This document shows, in pieces, positions 8,547 through 18,370 of a DNA stretch of 52,988 bases. Every line of letters starts with the position of its first letter. Position 1 is the stretch's first letter. The DNA lies in the NCBI GenBank assembly GCA_964404765.1, contig CAYOLL010000023.1, positions 1 through 52,988 on the forward strand, in the 5' to 3' direction. The stretch comes from CAYOLL01 sp964404765 [NCBI: uncultured Gemmatimonadota bacterium] (GTDB taxonomy: Bacteria; 4572-55). A program made the position numbers and the translations under genes. A model generated the notes under the pieces. It was not told the origin of the DNA. It saw only the letters and a list, made by a program, of their open reading frames with translations, and ran no database searches.

Positions 8547-9848
8547 TTATTGCGTGGCAAAGCGCTTAAGCTCGGCTTCCGTATCGGCCGCTGCTTTTTC
8601 GAGTGCGGTTTTGGAATCTTCAAGACCCTTTAGCACAGCCTGAATAGCGTTTTCTTCCAAATATTTGCGGCCGGAAAACCAAGCAGGCGAGGTCGGTTCA
8701 TAATGCGCATAATCGAGTTGCTCAAAAACGGCCCGCAAATCCGGCGTCTTCTCAAATAATGTTTTTAACGTTTCCGTCTCAAAGGCTGACCGACGAACAG
8801 GAACATAGCCTGCCTCCGCTGCCCAACGCGCGGTAATCGGTGTGCTGGTAAACCATTTGATGAAGCGCCAGGCGGCATCTTGTTGCTGTTGGGTTACTTT
8901 AGAAAAAATAACAATGTTTGTGCCGGAAATAACGCAGGCTTTCTTTTTATGAGCCGGAATTGGGGCAATTCCCAACTCAAAATCATATTTGCCGGCGATA
9001 AAAGTCGTTGTTACCGTTGAGCCTTCCATCATCCCTAATTTGCTGGCCAAAAAGTCATTCTGATATTCATAGCCGGCGGTGAGATAACCTACTTTGCTGT
9101 TATGCCCGATCAACTTAGCCATAAAATCCATGGCCTCTATGCCCGGCTGCAAATGAAAAGATACGCCGGTACCTTCCGGATTTAACAAATGACCGTCATT
9201 TTGAATCAACAAATTTTCAAAAAACCAGGCGTTAATTTGGCTGGCAGTACCGTAAATGTCCGACTTGCCGTCGCCATCGGTATCCCGCGTGAGCTTTTCG
9301 GAAAAGCTTAAATATTCCTCCCATGTTTGCGGCGGTTTTTCCAGCCCTAACTCACGAAACATCGTTTTGTTATAATATAGGGCGCGCACACTTTTATTAA
9401 AAGGAAATGACCACATTTTACCGTTAAAAGTGTTGCCTTCGACAAAAACCGGCAGAAGATCGTCGAACATTGCCTTGTCAAAACCGTTAGGCCCTTCGAT
9501 AAACTGCGACATAGGCGTTAATTGACCACCTGTGGCAAACTGCATCGTCCAGGATTCATACGCCTGGGCCATCACCGGCGGCTGCCCGGCGGCCACAGCG
9601 GCCATAAGTTTTTGGTTTAACGGCGGGTAGCTGCCCATGCTGACCGGCTCTATTTTAATATCAGGATTTGCCTGATTAAATTCCGTAATCAGTTTCTCCA
9701 AAACTTGCCCCAACGGCCCGGACATCGCGTGCCAAAAAGTGACAATCACAGGGTTGTTCTGGTTTGATTCGGACTGCGATTGGCCTCCGCCACTACAACC
9801 GGTCAAGATGAGTAAGAACAACACGATATGCAAAAAATTCCGATACAT
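8547..9848 (-). CDS. ABC transporter substrate-binding lipoprotein (family 1, UgpB-like)
   Basis: This 433-residue exported lipoprotein begins at ATG 9848, with AGAGGAG upstream. The frame continues to 9938, but that part is a palindromic intergenic repeat. A hydrophobic signal ends in a lipobox (LTGC, then SGGG), so the mature protein is predicted to be lipid-anchored. The body is a family-1 solute-binding protein: TFWHAMSGPLG, MAQAYESWTMQF and SFPFNKSVRALYYNK resemble sn-glycerol-3-phosphate and sugar binders such as UgpB. No permease or ATPase genes are adjacent, so the transporter partner must be elsewhere. The exact ligand is not known. Confidence 0.85.
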   Translation of the reverse strand: MYRNFLHIVLFLLILTGCSGGGQSQSESNQNNPVIVTFWHAMSGPLGQVLEKLITEFNQANPDIKIEPVSMGSYPPLNQKLMAAVAAGQPPVMAQAYESWTMQFATGGQLTPMSQFIEGPNGFDKAMFDDLLPVFVEGNTFNGKMWSFPFNKSVRALYYNKTMFRELGLEKPPQTWEEYLSFSEKLTRDTDGDGKSDIYGTASQINAWFFENLLIQNDGHLLNPEGTGVSFHLQPGIEAMDFMAKLIGHNSKVGYLTAGYEYQNDFLASKLGMMEGSTVTTTFIAGKYDFELGIAPIPAHKKKACVISGTNIVIFSKVTQQQQDAAWRFIKWFTSTPITARWAAEAGYVPVRRSAFETETLKTLFEKTPDLRAVFEQLDYAHYEPTSPAWFSGRKYLEENAIQAVLKGLEDSKTALEKAAADTEAELKRFATQ

Positions 9849-9891
9849 AAAATCTCCTCTGGTTTGACTTTCACGACTCAAATTATTTTCG

Positions 9892-9952
9892 TTAAGGGTT
9901 ATTTTTGGCAGGAAAAAACCTAAGGGTTTAAAATGCAACTTCTAACCCTTAA
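9892..9952. repeat. Inverted repeat with TTAAGGGTTA arms
   Basis: Perfect 10-bp arms TTAAGGGTTA (9892-9901) and TAACCCTTAA (9943-9952) contain a third related copy, CTAAGGGTTT, at 9920-9929. The sequence is related to the repeat at 53-121. It falls in the spurious upstream extension of the binding-protein frame. Confidence 0.55.
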
Positions 9953-9978
9953 TCAGTATAGCTACAAAACCACACAGT

Positions 9979-10587
9979 TCAGCATATTTTCTTTTGAAAC
10001 GTGCAGAATAACGCCTGGGGATTCGGCTTGCGATTGCCCGGAAATACCGTCGGCTCTATCGTGTGGATATGAAAACCGTTTTCAAATACCGCAACAATTT
10101 GCTCGGGTTTAAAGCGGTTAGGCCCCTCACTGCCCGGCTCCAGGTAGCTGAAGCATTTCAGGAAAAGGAACCCGCCCGGCGTCATCAAACGCAGGACATT
10201 CTGCAGATATTGCGTTTGTTGCTCCGCTGAAAAAATATGAAAGCAGCCGCGGTCAATAATCACATCAAAAAAGGGCAGCAGGTTTGTTTGTAATATATCG
10301 TCCTGGACAAAGGGAATATCCATGCCTGCTTCCAAAGCGCGTTGGTCCGCCTTCATAACCGCCGTACCGGAAATATCGCTGGCCGTTACTTTTAGGCCGC
10401 GCCTGGCTAATGCAATCGCTTGAGTGCCCGGACCTGCGCCCAGGTCCAGCACCCGCGCCTGTTGGATGTTCCAGCGATCCAGTGCATGCTCCACATCCGG
10501 ATCCAGCCGGCTGTAGAACCAGGGCATTTCTTCCATAGCTTGTTCCTGATAACGATTTTCCCAATGTGTGGCTAAATCTTGCGACAT
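9979..10587 (-). CDS. Class I SAM-dependent methyltransferase (TehB/TPMT-like)
   Basis: This 202-residue soluble methyltransferase has GAAAGGA ahead of its ATG. Motif I, VLDLGAGPGTQAIALARRG (about 45-63), binds SAM. The acidic end of the second strand is TASDIS, and a post-I segment VIIDRGCFHIF with ITDxGxFH-like spacing is typical of thiopurine-methyltransferase and TehB-type enzymes. The N-terminus WENRYQEQ...MPWFYSRLDPDVE also fits that family. The substrate is unknown; detoxification of small electrophiles or metalloids is common among relatives. It is not clearly in an operon. Confidence 0.8.
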   Translation of the reverse strand: MSQDLATHWENRYQEQAMEEMPWFYSRLDPDVEHALDRWNIQQARVLDLGAGPGTQAIALARRGLKVTASDISGTAVMKADQRALEAGMDIPFVQDDILQTNLLPFFDVIIDRGCFHIFSAEQQTQYLQNVLRLMTPGGFLFLKCFSYLEPGSEGPNRFKPEQIVAVFENGFHIHTIEPTVFPGNRKPNPQALFCTFQKKIC

Positions 10588-10713
10588 TTACAATCCTTTC
10601 GGCAGCGCCGATGTGGGCGCACTTGCGAATTTTGAATTTAGAGTCTAAAAAGGTAAACAAAAGTTTTGTAACCGCTACAAGAATTTTGTAATAGTCAACG
10701 ACCTGTCGAACAC

Positions 10714-10780
10714 TGTCATTCCGAAGGAATCTTTTTGCAAGTTTGTACAAACGCCGTTAAAAGATTCCTTCGGAATGACA
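10714..10780. repeat. Palindromic element with perfect 22-bp arms (GTCATTC family)
   Basis: The left arm at 10714-10735 (TGTCATTCCGAAGGAATC plus TTTT) and the right arm at 10759-10780 are exact reverse complements around 23 bases. Related arms occur at 12015-12103 and 35695-35895. It lies right behind the stop of the rRNA-methyltransferase-like gene and ahead of no gene on the plus strand, so it may double as a terminator. Confidence 0.75.
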
Positions 10781-10785
10781 TCCGA

Positions 10786-11808
10786 TTACTCAACCGGTTG
10801 AAAGCCGGCATCTTTGCGGTGCACACGCAGCACTGCAATTTTGGTAGGATGATTAAAGGGTGTAGGGTCTGCCGGTGGCTTATCGACACGCGTTTGAGGA
10901 TAACCGGTGACATCGGGGGGCGCATCGATTGTGCGGTCAAAAACCATGTAGCCATCCTGCCCCAAGGCCTCCAGCGAGTATAAGTAATCTTTGCCACTCA
11001 AAAAAAGCGCATTGTTGATGGCGACTAACCAGCCGTTATCTGCCACCAGGGGTCGAACTTTGTTAATCAGCCGATGGAAATTGTCCACGCCGTCCACAGT
11101 GCCCTTGGCCGTTGTGGAAAAAAACGGCGGGTCAAGAAAAATGCAATCAAACCGGGCGCCCTCCCGCTTTAAGCGGCTGACTTCCGGAAAAAAATCGCCG
11201 CGCACGAAGTCGGCTTTATCGACGGGCCACTTGTTGATTTCGTACGAAACTTTGGCCACATTCAAGAATTGACGATCCAGATCAAGATGCACTACACGTC
11301 CCGCGCCCCCGGCTTTGGCCGCTACACCCAGACTGCCGGTGTAAGCAAAAGCGTTTAAGACACTTTTATCGCGCAAATATTTGAGCGCCCAGCGCCGCAG
11401 CCAGCGCGTATCCATATAGAACCCGCTATCCTGATGCATTTGCAGGTCTATTGCATACCAGACGTTACCTTCCAGAATCCGGCGGTCAGCCTGATCACCA
11501 AAAATAAAACGGCCTTGTCGACTTTTAAAAGCCTCGGCCTTGCGCTCTTTGAGCAGAATCGCTTTGAGCCAGGGCAGCCGTTCCAGCAAAAGCGCCCGCG
11601 CAGCTTCGACCGCAGCGGCAGCGGTTTCCGGCTGATCGGCGTAATTGTGAACCACCGCCGTACGCGCAAAAAGCTCGATAACAATGTCTGGCCAGCCTTC
11701 ATAAAAGCCACTGAACAAACGAAAGGCGCGCTCATGCCGATCATCAAATAAGTCCGCCCGTACAGCCAGTGCGCGCAAAAAACGATCCGAAAAAGAAGGT
11801 GTTGCCAT
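10786..11808 (-). CDS. Class I SAM methyltransferase of the RlmI/RlmK-like (COG1092) group
   Basis: This is a 340-residue protein if started at ATG 11808 (MATPSFSD). The frame extends to 11877, but neither start has a strong ribosome binding site. The N-terminal about 110 residues are a small RNA-binding-like domain. The Rossmann methyltransferase follows: FAYTGSLGVAAKAGG is motif I, HLDLDRQFLN the acidic loop and FLDPPFFSTT the catalytic DPP motif found in RNA cytosine and large-subunit rRNA methyltransferases. TGYPQTR near the end is typical of this subgroup. It probably modifies 23S rRNA, but the target base cannot be assigned. It is downstream of a large palindromic element. Confidence 0.8.
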   Translation of the reverse strand: MATPSFSDRFLRALAVRADLFDDRHERAFRLFSGFYEGWPDIVIELFARTAVVHNYADQPETAAAAVEAARALLLERLPWLKAILLKERKAEAFKSRQGRFIFGDQADRRILEGNVWYAIDLQMHQDSGFYMDTRWLRRWALKYLRDKSVLNAFAYTGSLGVAAKAGGAGRVVHLDLDRQFLNVAKVSYEINKWPVDKADFVRGDFFPEVSRLKREGARFDCIFLDPPFFSTTAKGTVDGVDNFHRLINKVRPLVADNGWLVAINNALFLSGKDYLYSLEALGQDGYMVFDRTIDAPPDVTGYPQTRVDKPPADPTPFNHPTKIAVLRVHRKDAGFQPVE

Positions 11809-11880
11809 GATGAAATACTTTCGATGATGGTGATTTTTTATGTTTGGTAGCCAATAATTTACGTTATCCTGAATCATTCA

Positions 11881-12183
11881 TAAATTAACCACGAAATACG
11901 CGAAAGGCACGAAAATAAAGAATTGCAGTGCGTAACGCCAAAATTTTGCCTGTCCAATCTACGCAGCTCTTGGTTCTTGGTACAAGTTTGTGGAAAGCGA
12001 CCTGGGCCGTGGATGTCATTCAGTAGGAATCTTTTTTCAAACTTGCTAACAGCTTGATTTGAAAGCGGTTACTATCGGCTCACAAAGATTCTTTCAGAAT
12101 GACAAGGCGCTCTTCCACAAACTTGTTCCATGAGCCAACTCTTTAATTCACAAACCTTTTGTGTATTTCATGGCGGAGATTTA
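11881..12183. repeat. Composite fold-back element, about 303 bp, three nested arm pairs
   Basis: The 414-base gap between two minus-strand genes is largely this structure. Outer imperfect arms are at 11881-11907 and 12155-12183 (AACCACGAAATACGCGAAAGG type). A middle pair around TGGTACAAGTTTGTGGAA (about 11965-12000) matches about 12111-12145. The inner pair GTCATTCAGTAGGAATC (12015-12035) matches 12084-12103. No reading frame is supported inside. The inner pair belongs to the same family as the arms at 10714-10780. Confidence 0.65.
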
Positions 12184-12222
12184 ATCGTTTCGTAGCAAAT
12201 TCGCAAGGTCAACTTGTGATCT

Positions 12223-15200
12223 TCATCCGAGCCGCTTCAGCACCATCACCGTAACATCGTCGTGCTGCGCGGCGCCGTTGCCGAACTGCTCCAGCCGTCC
12301 CAGCAGATCACTCACGACAATTTCGGGCGGGCGATGACCTTCTTCGGCCAAAAAAGCCTCCAATCGCACCGGGCCGTACATCTCACGCTCACGGTTGTGA
12401 TATTCGGTAACGCCGTCGGTGTAGAGCAGGAGCACGTCGCCCTCAGCCAGGCTAACCGTTTTGACTTGAAAAACGTCACTGGCGCAATCATCCACGCCCA
12501 GCCAGATGCCGCCGGACGGCACGGCCTCGCAGGTCCGGGTTTTGGTGCGATAAACAACAAACGGATCGTGCCCGGCGCCAGCGTAAGATAACTTTTGAGC
12601 AGCGGTGTCCCACACCATCAGCAGCATGGTGATCATCATCGGCTGCTCCATTTCCTGCACATCGCGAAAAATCTGCTGATTGGTACGCGCCAGCATCTCC
12701 TGCGGATCAAAGTTGGATTGAGCCAGCGAATGCAGCATTGTCCGCGCTTCGATCATCAACAGGCAGGCCGGTATGCCCTTGCCGGACACGTCAGCCATGA
12801 CGATATAGTACAGCCGGCCATCCAACGACGGAATAACATCGTAATAGTCACCGCCGACCTGCTTGGCCGTCTTCATCAGGGCGCAGACGGCAAAGCCGGG
12901 GATGTCGGGCAGCTTGCGTGGCAGCAGCGACATCTGAATAGCTCGCGCTTTGTTCAGTTCCTCAGTCCGGCGGCGGTTTTCGGCCTTGATCTCGTTGGCC
13001 TTCAGCACATTGATGTGGGCGCTGATGCGCAGCAACAGCTCGTTTTTGGAAAACGGCTTGGTGACGTAATCACTGGCCCCGGCTCCAAAGCCTTCGTTCA
13101 AATCGCTCTCTAAATTTTTGGCCGTCAGCAGGATGATCGGCAGCTCATTCGCCGGGTATAACAGACGAATGCGCCGACAAACTTCGAAGCCGGACATTTT
13201 GGGCATCATCACGTCCAGCAGAACAAGATCGGGCTTTAAGCCGTCTTCAAGCAGTTTGAGCGCATCCAGACCGTTCGTGGCCTGCGCCAGTTGATAGCCG
13301 CGCGGCGTCAGATGATTGCTTAGCACTTGCAGGTTGATAGGCTCATCATCCACAGTCAATATTTTTGGCTGAAGTTCGCCCGGTAAAACATCCGGCTCGA
13401 TTTGACTCAAAATAGCATCGGCTTCGATTGTGTCGTATGAGCCAATCGTCCGGGTACGCACAATCACCGGTTCAGCCTGCGAGGCGGTTGCCGCTGCCGC
13501 AGATTGGTTTTTATCCGCTAATGGCAGGGTAAAGCTGAATGTTGAGCCCTTCCCGACTTGGGATTCTAACCAAATCCGCCCGCCATGCAGTTCGATCAAT
13601 TGCTTGGAAATCGGCAGACCCAGGCCGGTGCCGCCATATTCGCGGGCAATAGAGCCATCGGCTTGCTCGAACGATTCAAAGATACGATCAAATTTATCGG
13701 CGGCAATGCCAATACCGGTGTCCGCGACGGTGACTATTAATTGTGAGTTGTCGCCGGGCAATTGGCAGTTAACTTCCACCCGGCCTTGTTCCGTAAACTT
13801 AATCGCATTGCCGATAATGTTGTATAGAATCTGCTGCAGACGATTTTCGTCGGCATAGACCAGCGGCGTATCCAGATGAATGCTGTTCAAAAGCAGCAGA
13901 TTTTTATCGTCAGCCATCGGTTTGGATAAGGTAAGGACGATGTCAACCGCCGAACGGATATCGAGTGGCTTTTGCTGTAAAATAAGCTGCTGGCCCTTCA
14001 TTCGCGAAAAGTCCAAAATGTCATTGACTAAGCTGGATAAACGACGACCACTGGAAACAATCATTGCCAGATTTTTCTGCAATGGCGGCGACACCTGGCC
14101 GACTGCGCCGTCCAGGAGCGATTCGGCAATACCGATAATGCCGTTTAAGGGTGTGCGCAACTCGTGTGAGGTATTGGCTAAAAACTCATCCTTGAGACGG
14201 TCTATCCGCCGCAGACTTTCGTTAATCGTGCGCTGTTGCGCCAGTTCCTTTTCCTGCTGCTGCGTCTTGTAACGAATATAGCCGCTGATGATCACGGCAA
14301 TCGCCAGCACGTACAGCGTGTAAGCCCACCAGGTACGCCACCACGGCGGCGTAATAATCAAGCGAATAGAAACGCCGGTATTATTCCAGTGCCCGTCATT
14401 ATTGGCGGCTTTGACACGAAAAACATATTTGCCCGGGTCGAGGTTAGTATAGGTGGCCTCGCGCTTGCTGCCGGCCTGAATCCAGTTTTTGTCAAAACCT
14501 TCCATTTGGTAAGCATATTGATTTTTGGATGAAATCGTATAATTCAGCGCCGAGAACTCAAACGAAAAAACACTGTGAAAATAAGCCAACGTAAGCGATT
14601 GCACAGTTGTGATACTTTGCGGCAGAGCAAAGTTTCCGGCAGTCGAATTTATGATAGGCACAGATTTGTTAAAGATTTTGAAATCTGTAATAACGACCGG
14701 CGGCAGATAGGCATTATCGCGAATTTCCTCTGGCTTAAACAGATTAAAACCGTTGATACCGCCAAATAACATGTAGCCGTCACGGGTCCGGCAATAAGCG
14801 TCCCGATTAAATTGGTTACTTTGCAGGCCGTCGGCGCTGTTGTAGTTTTTGAATGTAGCGCTGCCCGGATTAAACCGGCTCAGACCATTATTTGTACTGA
14901 GCCAGAGATTGCCCTGATTATCCTCCAAAATGCCATAGACAGCATCGTTGGGCAGGCCGTCCTTTTCCCGATAGACCGAAAATGTCCCGGAAGCCCGATC
15001 CAGCAAGTTCAGACCGCCATTGGTGCAAACCCACAGCCGCCCCTGCTGATCTTCATAAACCGAGCGAACATCGTCGTGGCTAAGGCTTTGTGGATTTTTA
15101 GAATCATGCTGATAACGCGTAAAGCGGTTATTGGCCGCGTCATACGCATTGAGACCGCCGCCCATGGTGCCAATCCAGAGCAGCCCCCGGCGATCCTCAA

Positions 15201-16764
15201 AAATAGAGTTAACCCGCAGATGGCTTATACTGTTCGGATTACGCGGGTCGGGCCGGTAGTGTGTAAAAACACCGGTGTCGCGGTTCATCAAGTCTAAGCC
15301 ATTCCACGTTCCGACCCAAAAACGACCCTGACGATCTTCATACGCCGCCGCCACCAAATTATTGCTAATAGAAGTAGAGTCATTGACGTCAGAGCGGTAG
15401 AGCGAAAAACGTTCTCCGGCGCGATCAAAAGCGCTCAGTCCACCATTCCAGGTGCAGACCCACAGCGTCCCGCGTGAGTCTTCAAAAATGCTTTTAAGAT
15501 CATTGTGGTTGAGACTCGCCGGATTTTTTTCGTCATGCACATAATGACGGAATTGCCCGGTGACGCGGTCAAATCGGTTCAAACCGCCGCCAAAGCTGCC
15601 GATCCAGATCAAACCGGCGCGATCTTCATAAATGGAGCTGACAAAGGCTGCGTTCAGGCTATTGGGATTATGGAAATCACGCTGATAATGCTGAAATTGG
15701 TAGCTGAGCGGGTCTAATTTGTTAAGTCCGCCGCCATAAGTGCCGACCCATAAAATCCCGGCCCGATCTTCATAGAGCGCATAAATATAGTTATTGCTGA
15801 TGCTATGGACATCGTCCGGCTGATTGGCCCGGTACGTAAAGACGCCGGTTTGCCGATCCAATTTGGCCAGACCGCCTTCCCAGACGCCAGCCCACAACGT
15901 GCCGGAGTGATCTTCCCAAATTTCGGAGATATTCGGATGAACCGGACCGCCGGGTATAGCGGGGTTTGGCGAGTAGTGCCGGAAGGTTTTTGTAGCCGGA
16001 TCAAAGGAATAGGCCCCGACACCGCGGGTAGCGATCCAGATTATGTCCGCTTTGCCGATGTAAATGCTGTTAATATTGTCATCTTCAAGCGGGCTATTTT
16101 CTTTTAGATACGCGGTGAAAGATTCGGTTTCCGGATCGAAGCAATTCAAACCGCGACGGGTCGCCAACCATAGTTTGCCGGTAGTGTCCGATTGAACGCG
16201 GCGGATAAAGTCATTACTCAGGCTATTTGGATTTTTCGGGTCATGACGGTAGGTTTTAAAAACGCCGCTTTTTGCATCAAAACGGCATAAGCCGCCGCCG
16301 TAGGTGCCGATCCACAGCGCACCCGATTTGTCCTGACAGATACCGCGAATGTTGTCATTGCTCAGAGCGGCGGGGTTTTTGGCATCGGCATGGTAAGCCT
16401 TGAACTGTTCCAAGGTCGCGTCAAAGCGATTCAAACCGCCGCCTTCCGTGCCGACCCATAAAACGCCGGCGGCATCTGTAAAAAGGATGCGGATATCATT
16501 GTGACTCAAGCTGTGCGGATTCGCCGGATTCGCCTTATAAACTACGAAATTGTAACCGTCATAACGATTAAGGCCATCCTCCGTGCCAATCCACATAAAA
16601 CCCCGGACGTCCTGAAGAATAGACAGGATTACGCCGTGAGACAATCCGTCTTCCAGCGACAACCTGTCAAATTTGCGGTCGTTTTGGGCGCTGCTGATGA
16701 CCGGTAAAAGCAGCGCCAGCAAGCTAATCCGTATTATTTTTTGACATAAGGCAGCGTGCGTCAT
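12223..16764 (-). CDS. Hybrid sensor: beta-propeller, Y_Y_Y, histidine kinase, receiver and SpoIIE phosphatase
   Basis: This 1513-residue one-protein signalling system has the following order. A signal peptide (about 1-26) precedes some twelve Reg_prop propeller blades (about 30-690) with recurring [16 protein letters not shown] domain (about 730-795) and one transmembrane helix (about 815-838) follow. Then come a coiled linker, HisKA with phosphoacceptor H in [11 protein letters not shown] (about 868), and HATPase with the N, G1 and G2 boxes (NAIKF, DTGIGIA, GGTGLGL). A receiver has VDDEP and LLDVMMP (Asp about 1186). Last is a SpoIIE/PP2C phosphatase (about 1290-1513; [33 protein letters not shown]). 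Family relatives sense periplasmic ligands. The phosphatase end replaces the AraC-type regulator of Bacteroidetes hybrids. No anti-sigma or STAS gene is adjacent. Confidence 0.92.
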   Translation of the reverse strand: MTHAALCQKIIRISLLALLLPVISSAQNDRKFDRLSLEDGLSHGVILSILQDVRGFMWIGTEDGLNRYDGYNFVVYKANPANPHSLSHNDIRILFTDAAGVLWVGTEGGGLNRFDATLEQFKAYHADAKNPAALSNDNIRGICQDKSGALWIGTYGGGLCRFDAKSGVFKTYRHDPKNPNSLSNDFIRRVQSDTTGKLWLATRRGLNCFDPETESFTAYLKENSPLEDDNINSIYIGKADIIWIATRGVGAYSFDPATKTFRHYSPNPAIPGGPVHPNISEIWEDHSGTLWAGVWEGGLAKLDRQTGVFTYRANQPDDVHSISNNYIYALYEDRAGILWVGTYGGGLNKLDPLSYQFQHYQRDFHNPNSLNAAFVSSIYEDRAGLIWIGSFGGGLNRFDRVTGQFRHYVHDEKNPASLNHNDLKSIFEDSRGTLWVCTWNGGLSAFDRAGERFSLYRSDVNDSTSISNNLVAAAYEDRQGRFWVGTWNGLDLMNRDTGVFTHYRPDPRNPNSISHLRVNSIFEDRRGLLWIGTMGGGLNAYDAANNRFTRYQHDSKNPQSLSHDDVRSVYEDQQGRLWVCTNGGLNLLDRASGTFSVYREKDGLPNDAVYGILEDNQGNLWLSTNNGLSRFNPGSATFKNYNSADGLQSNQFNRDAYCRTRDGYMLFGGINGFNLFKPEEIRDNAYLPPVVITDFKIFNKSVPIINSTAGNFALPQSITTVQSLTLAYFHSVFSFEFSALNYTISSKNQYAYQMEGFDKNWIQAGSKREATYTNLDPGKYVFRVKAANNDGHWNNTGVSIRLIITPPWWRTWWAYTLYVLAIAVIISGYIRYKTQQQEKELAQQRTINESLRRIDRLKDEFLANTSHELRTPLNGIIGIAESLLDGAVGQVSPPLQKNLAMIVSSGRRLSSLVNDILDFSRMKGQQLILQQKPLDIRSAVDIVLTLSKPMADDKNLLLLNSIHLDTPLVYADENRLQQILYNIIGNAIKFTEQGRVEVNCQLPGDNSQLIVTVADTGIGIAADKFDRIFESFEQADGSIAREYGGTGLGLPISKQLIELHGGRIWLESQVGKGSTFSFTLPLADKNQSAAAATASQAEPVIVRTRTIGSYDTIEADAILSQIEPDVLPGELQPKILTVDDEPINLQVLSNHLTPRGYQLAQATNGLDALKLLEDGLKPDLVLLDVMMPKMSGFEVCRRIRLLYPANELPIILLTAKNLESDLNEGFGAGASDYVTKPFSKNELLLRISAHINVLKANEIKAENRRRTEELNKARAIQMSLLPRKLPDIPGFAVCALMKTAKQVGGDYYDVIPSLDGRLYYIVMADVSGKGIPACLLMIEARTMLHSLAQSNFDPQEMLARTNQQIFRDVQEMEQPMMITMLLMVWDTAAQKLSYAGAGHDPFVVYRTKTRTCEAVPSGGIWLGVDDCASDVFQVKTVSLAEGDVLLLYTDGVTEYHNREREMYGPVRLEAFLAEEGHRPPEIVVSDLLGRLEQFGNGAAQHDDVTVMVLKRLG

Positions 16765-17013
16765 GTTTTTCCTAATTGGGTGAGCGATTGGAAGGCACTT
16801 TACCAGTACAATAAATCACTCTTTTGATCTTTGCGCAATCCAAAAATTCCGGACCCCCGTGCGTTAAAAATCCGGCTTTAAGCACTTATCCCGCAAAACA
16901 TCCTTGACTTTCATGCAAAAGAAACGAATTTATAGACAGTCTGATGAAAGACTTTACCAAATTTCGGGGTATTAACTTCTGCAAGTTGTGTCTGCTCTTT
17001 TGTTTTTGGCGAT

Positions 17014-17074
17014 GTAGCACAGATTAGCAATCTGTGCTTTGTGGGGATAGGCACAGATTGCTAATCTGTGCTAC
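17014..17074. repeat. Perfect 24-bp inverted repeat
   Basis: Arms at 17014-17037 and 17051-17074 (GTAGCACAGATTAGCAATC plus TGTGC and its exact reverse complement) enclose a 13-base loop. Each arm is itself nearly palindromic (GCACAGATT-AGC-AATCTGTGC). It sits in a 380-base gene-free gap between divergent genes and is probably a REP-like dispersed element. The rest of the gap shows nothing else I can name. Confidence 0.75.
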
Positions 17075-17144
17075 AAACAGCCGGTCTCGTCTCCAAAAAC
17101 ATTTTCTTAAATGCTGTAGCCACTTAAACCGGTGAGATAATTTT

Positions 17145-18005
17145 ATGGTTATTGATAAAACTCCGCCAATCATTCAATCGGAGCGGCTTCCAAAAACGAC
17201 TGCGCGGCGAAAGCCCCCCTTACAAGCCGGCGACCGGCTGACACGGGAAGAGTTTGAGCGTCGCTATCAGGCCCATCCCGAAATCAAAAAAGCTGAACTT
17301 ATCGAAGGAGTCGTCTACATACCTTCATCGGTCGGTTTGACGAAGCGTGGCGTACCGCCCTTACAAGCCGGCGACCGGTTGACGCGGGACGAGTTTGAGC
17401 GCCGCTATCAGGCCCATCCCGAAATCAAGAAAGCCGAACTTATCGAAGGAGTTGTCTATATGGCCTCACCGGTCAGCCACGAAGATCATGGTCGATCTCA
17501 TTCTCATACGATCACATGCTTTGGCGTTTATGCCGCCGGGACTCGCGGCGCTGATTTAGGTGATAACTCCACCGTTCGGCTGGATTTGGAAAACGTGCCG
17601 CAGCCGGATATTCTGCTACGTCTGGAAACAAAGCGCGGCGGGCGTTCGCACATCGACGACGACGGCTATGTGATCGGCGCGCCGGAGTTAGTCGTGGAAG
17701 TAGCGGCCAGCAGCGCCAGTTACGATCTGCATGATAAAAAGCGGGTTTATGCCCGCAATGGTGTGCAGGAATATTTGGTCATTTTGACTCACGAACAACA
17801 AATTCAATGGTTTGCTTTACATGGCGGCGTTTATGAACCTTTGCCGGCTGACGAAAACGGCATTTGGCGCAGCGAGGTTTTTCCCGGCTTGTGGTTTAAG
17901 CCGGACTGTCTGTTTAATGAGGATTTGGCCGGTTTATTAGCTGTTGTCCAGCAAGGCCTGCAATCGCCGGAGCATCGGGCGTTTGTCGAAAAAATAGGGC
18001 GTTGA
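17145..18005 (+). CDS. Uma2-family putative endonuclease with duplicated N-terminal segment
   Basis: This 286-residue protein has the Uma2/DUF820 restriction-endonuclease-like fold. Visible marks are LTRDEFERRYQ...AELIEGVVYMASPVS at the N-terminus, PQPDILLRL for the PD strand, PELVVEVAASS holding the catalytic E, and DLHDKKRVYARNGVQEYLVI after it. The N-terminal about 40 residues occur twice in tandem (starting at about 25 and 72) with 141-bp periodicity (17217 and 17358) and only a few base differences, so the duplication is recent. The second copy is continuous with the core. Uma2 proteins are abundant in cyanobacteria and FCB genomes and mostly uncharacterised. No clear ribosome binding site precedes the ATG. 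Confidence 0.8.
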   Translation: MVIDKTPPIIQSERLPKTTARRKPPLQAGDRLTREEFERRYQAHPEIKKAELIEGVVYIPSSVGLTKRGVPPLQAGDRLTRDEFERRYQAHPEIKKAELIEGVVYMASPVSHEDHGRSHSHTITCFGVYAAGTRGADLGDNSTVRLDLENVPQPDILLRLETKRGGRSHIDDDGYVIGAPELVVEVAASSASYDLHDKKRVYARNGVQEYLVILTHEQQIQWFALHGGVYEPLPADENGIWRSEVFPGLWFKPDCLFNEDLAGLLAVVQQGLQSPEHRAFVEKIGR

Positions 18006-18076
18006 TTTTTCCGCCCTTGCTCTTTCCGATGAAAGCGCAACAATCATGGTAACGCTGTAACTGTGGAGATTATTCC

Positions 18077-18370
18077 ATGCGCTGTTTGACTCGAGTAACA
18101 TTTGACCCGAATGTGATGGGCGGAAAACCCTGCATTCGCGGTTTGCGCGTAACAGTTGGAATGCTTGTCGGACTTGTTGCCTCCGGGCACTCTGCCGCCG
18201 ATATTTTGCGCGCCTATCCGTATCTGGAAAATGAGGATATTTCCGAAGCGTTAGCTTACGCGGCTTGGCGTGTTGAAGAAGTTGAGCTGCCTTTGGCCTT
18301 TGGCTTATGCATGAGACAGTTATGGAAAAGTTTCTGTTTTTCACCTTCATCTTTTTTGGGCCGCTTTTAA
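18077..18370 (+). CDS. DUF433 antitoxin-like protein, extended C-terminus
   Basis: This 97-residue frame has GGAG upstream. Residues 1-75 match DUF433, a winged-helix antitoxin family (RVTFDPNVMGGKPCIRGLRV, VGLVASGHSAADILRAYPYLE, EALAYAAWRVEEVELPL). Members normally end about there. Here the frame runs another 20 or so residues (GLCMRQLWKSF...) into the beginning of the next gene, consistent with loss of the original stop. DUF433 genes are usually followed by a DUF5615 PIN-like toxin; none is present. This is probably an orphaned or decayed antitoxin, and other explanations remain open. Confidence 0.7.
   Translation: MRCLTRVTFDPNVMGGKPCIRGLRVTVGMLVGLVASGHSAADILRAYPYLENEDISEALAYAAWRVEEVELPLAFGLCMRQLWKSFCFSPSSFLGRF

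Noticed and set aside
8547-9938. Longer start for the binding lipoprotein at 9938
   Set aside because: The extra 30 codons fall in an inverted repeat and precede the lipobox signal peptide; the ATG at 9848 has a strong ribosome binding site.
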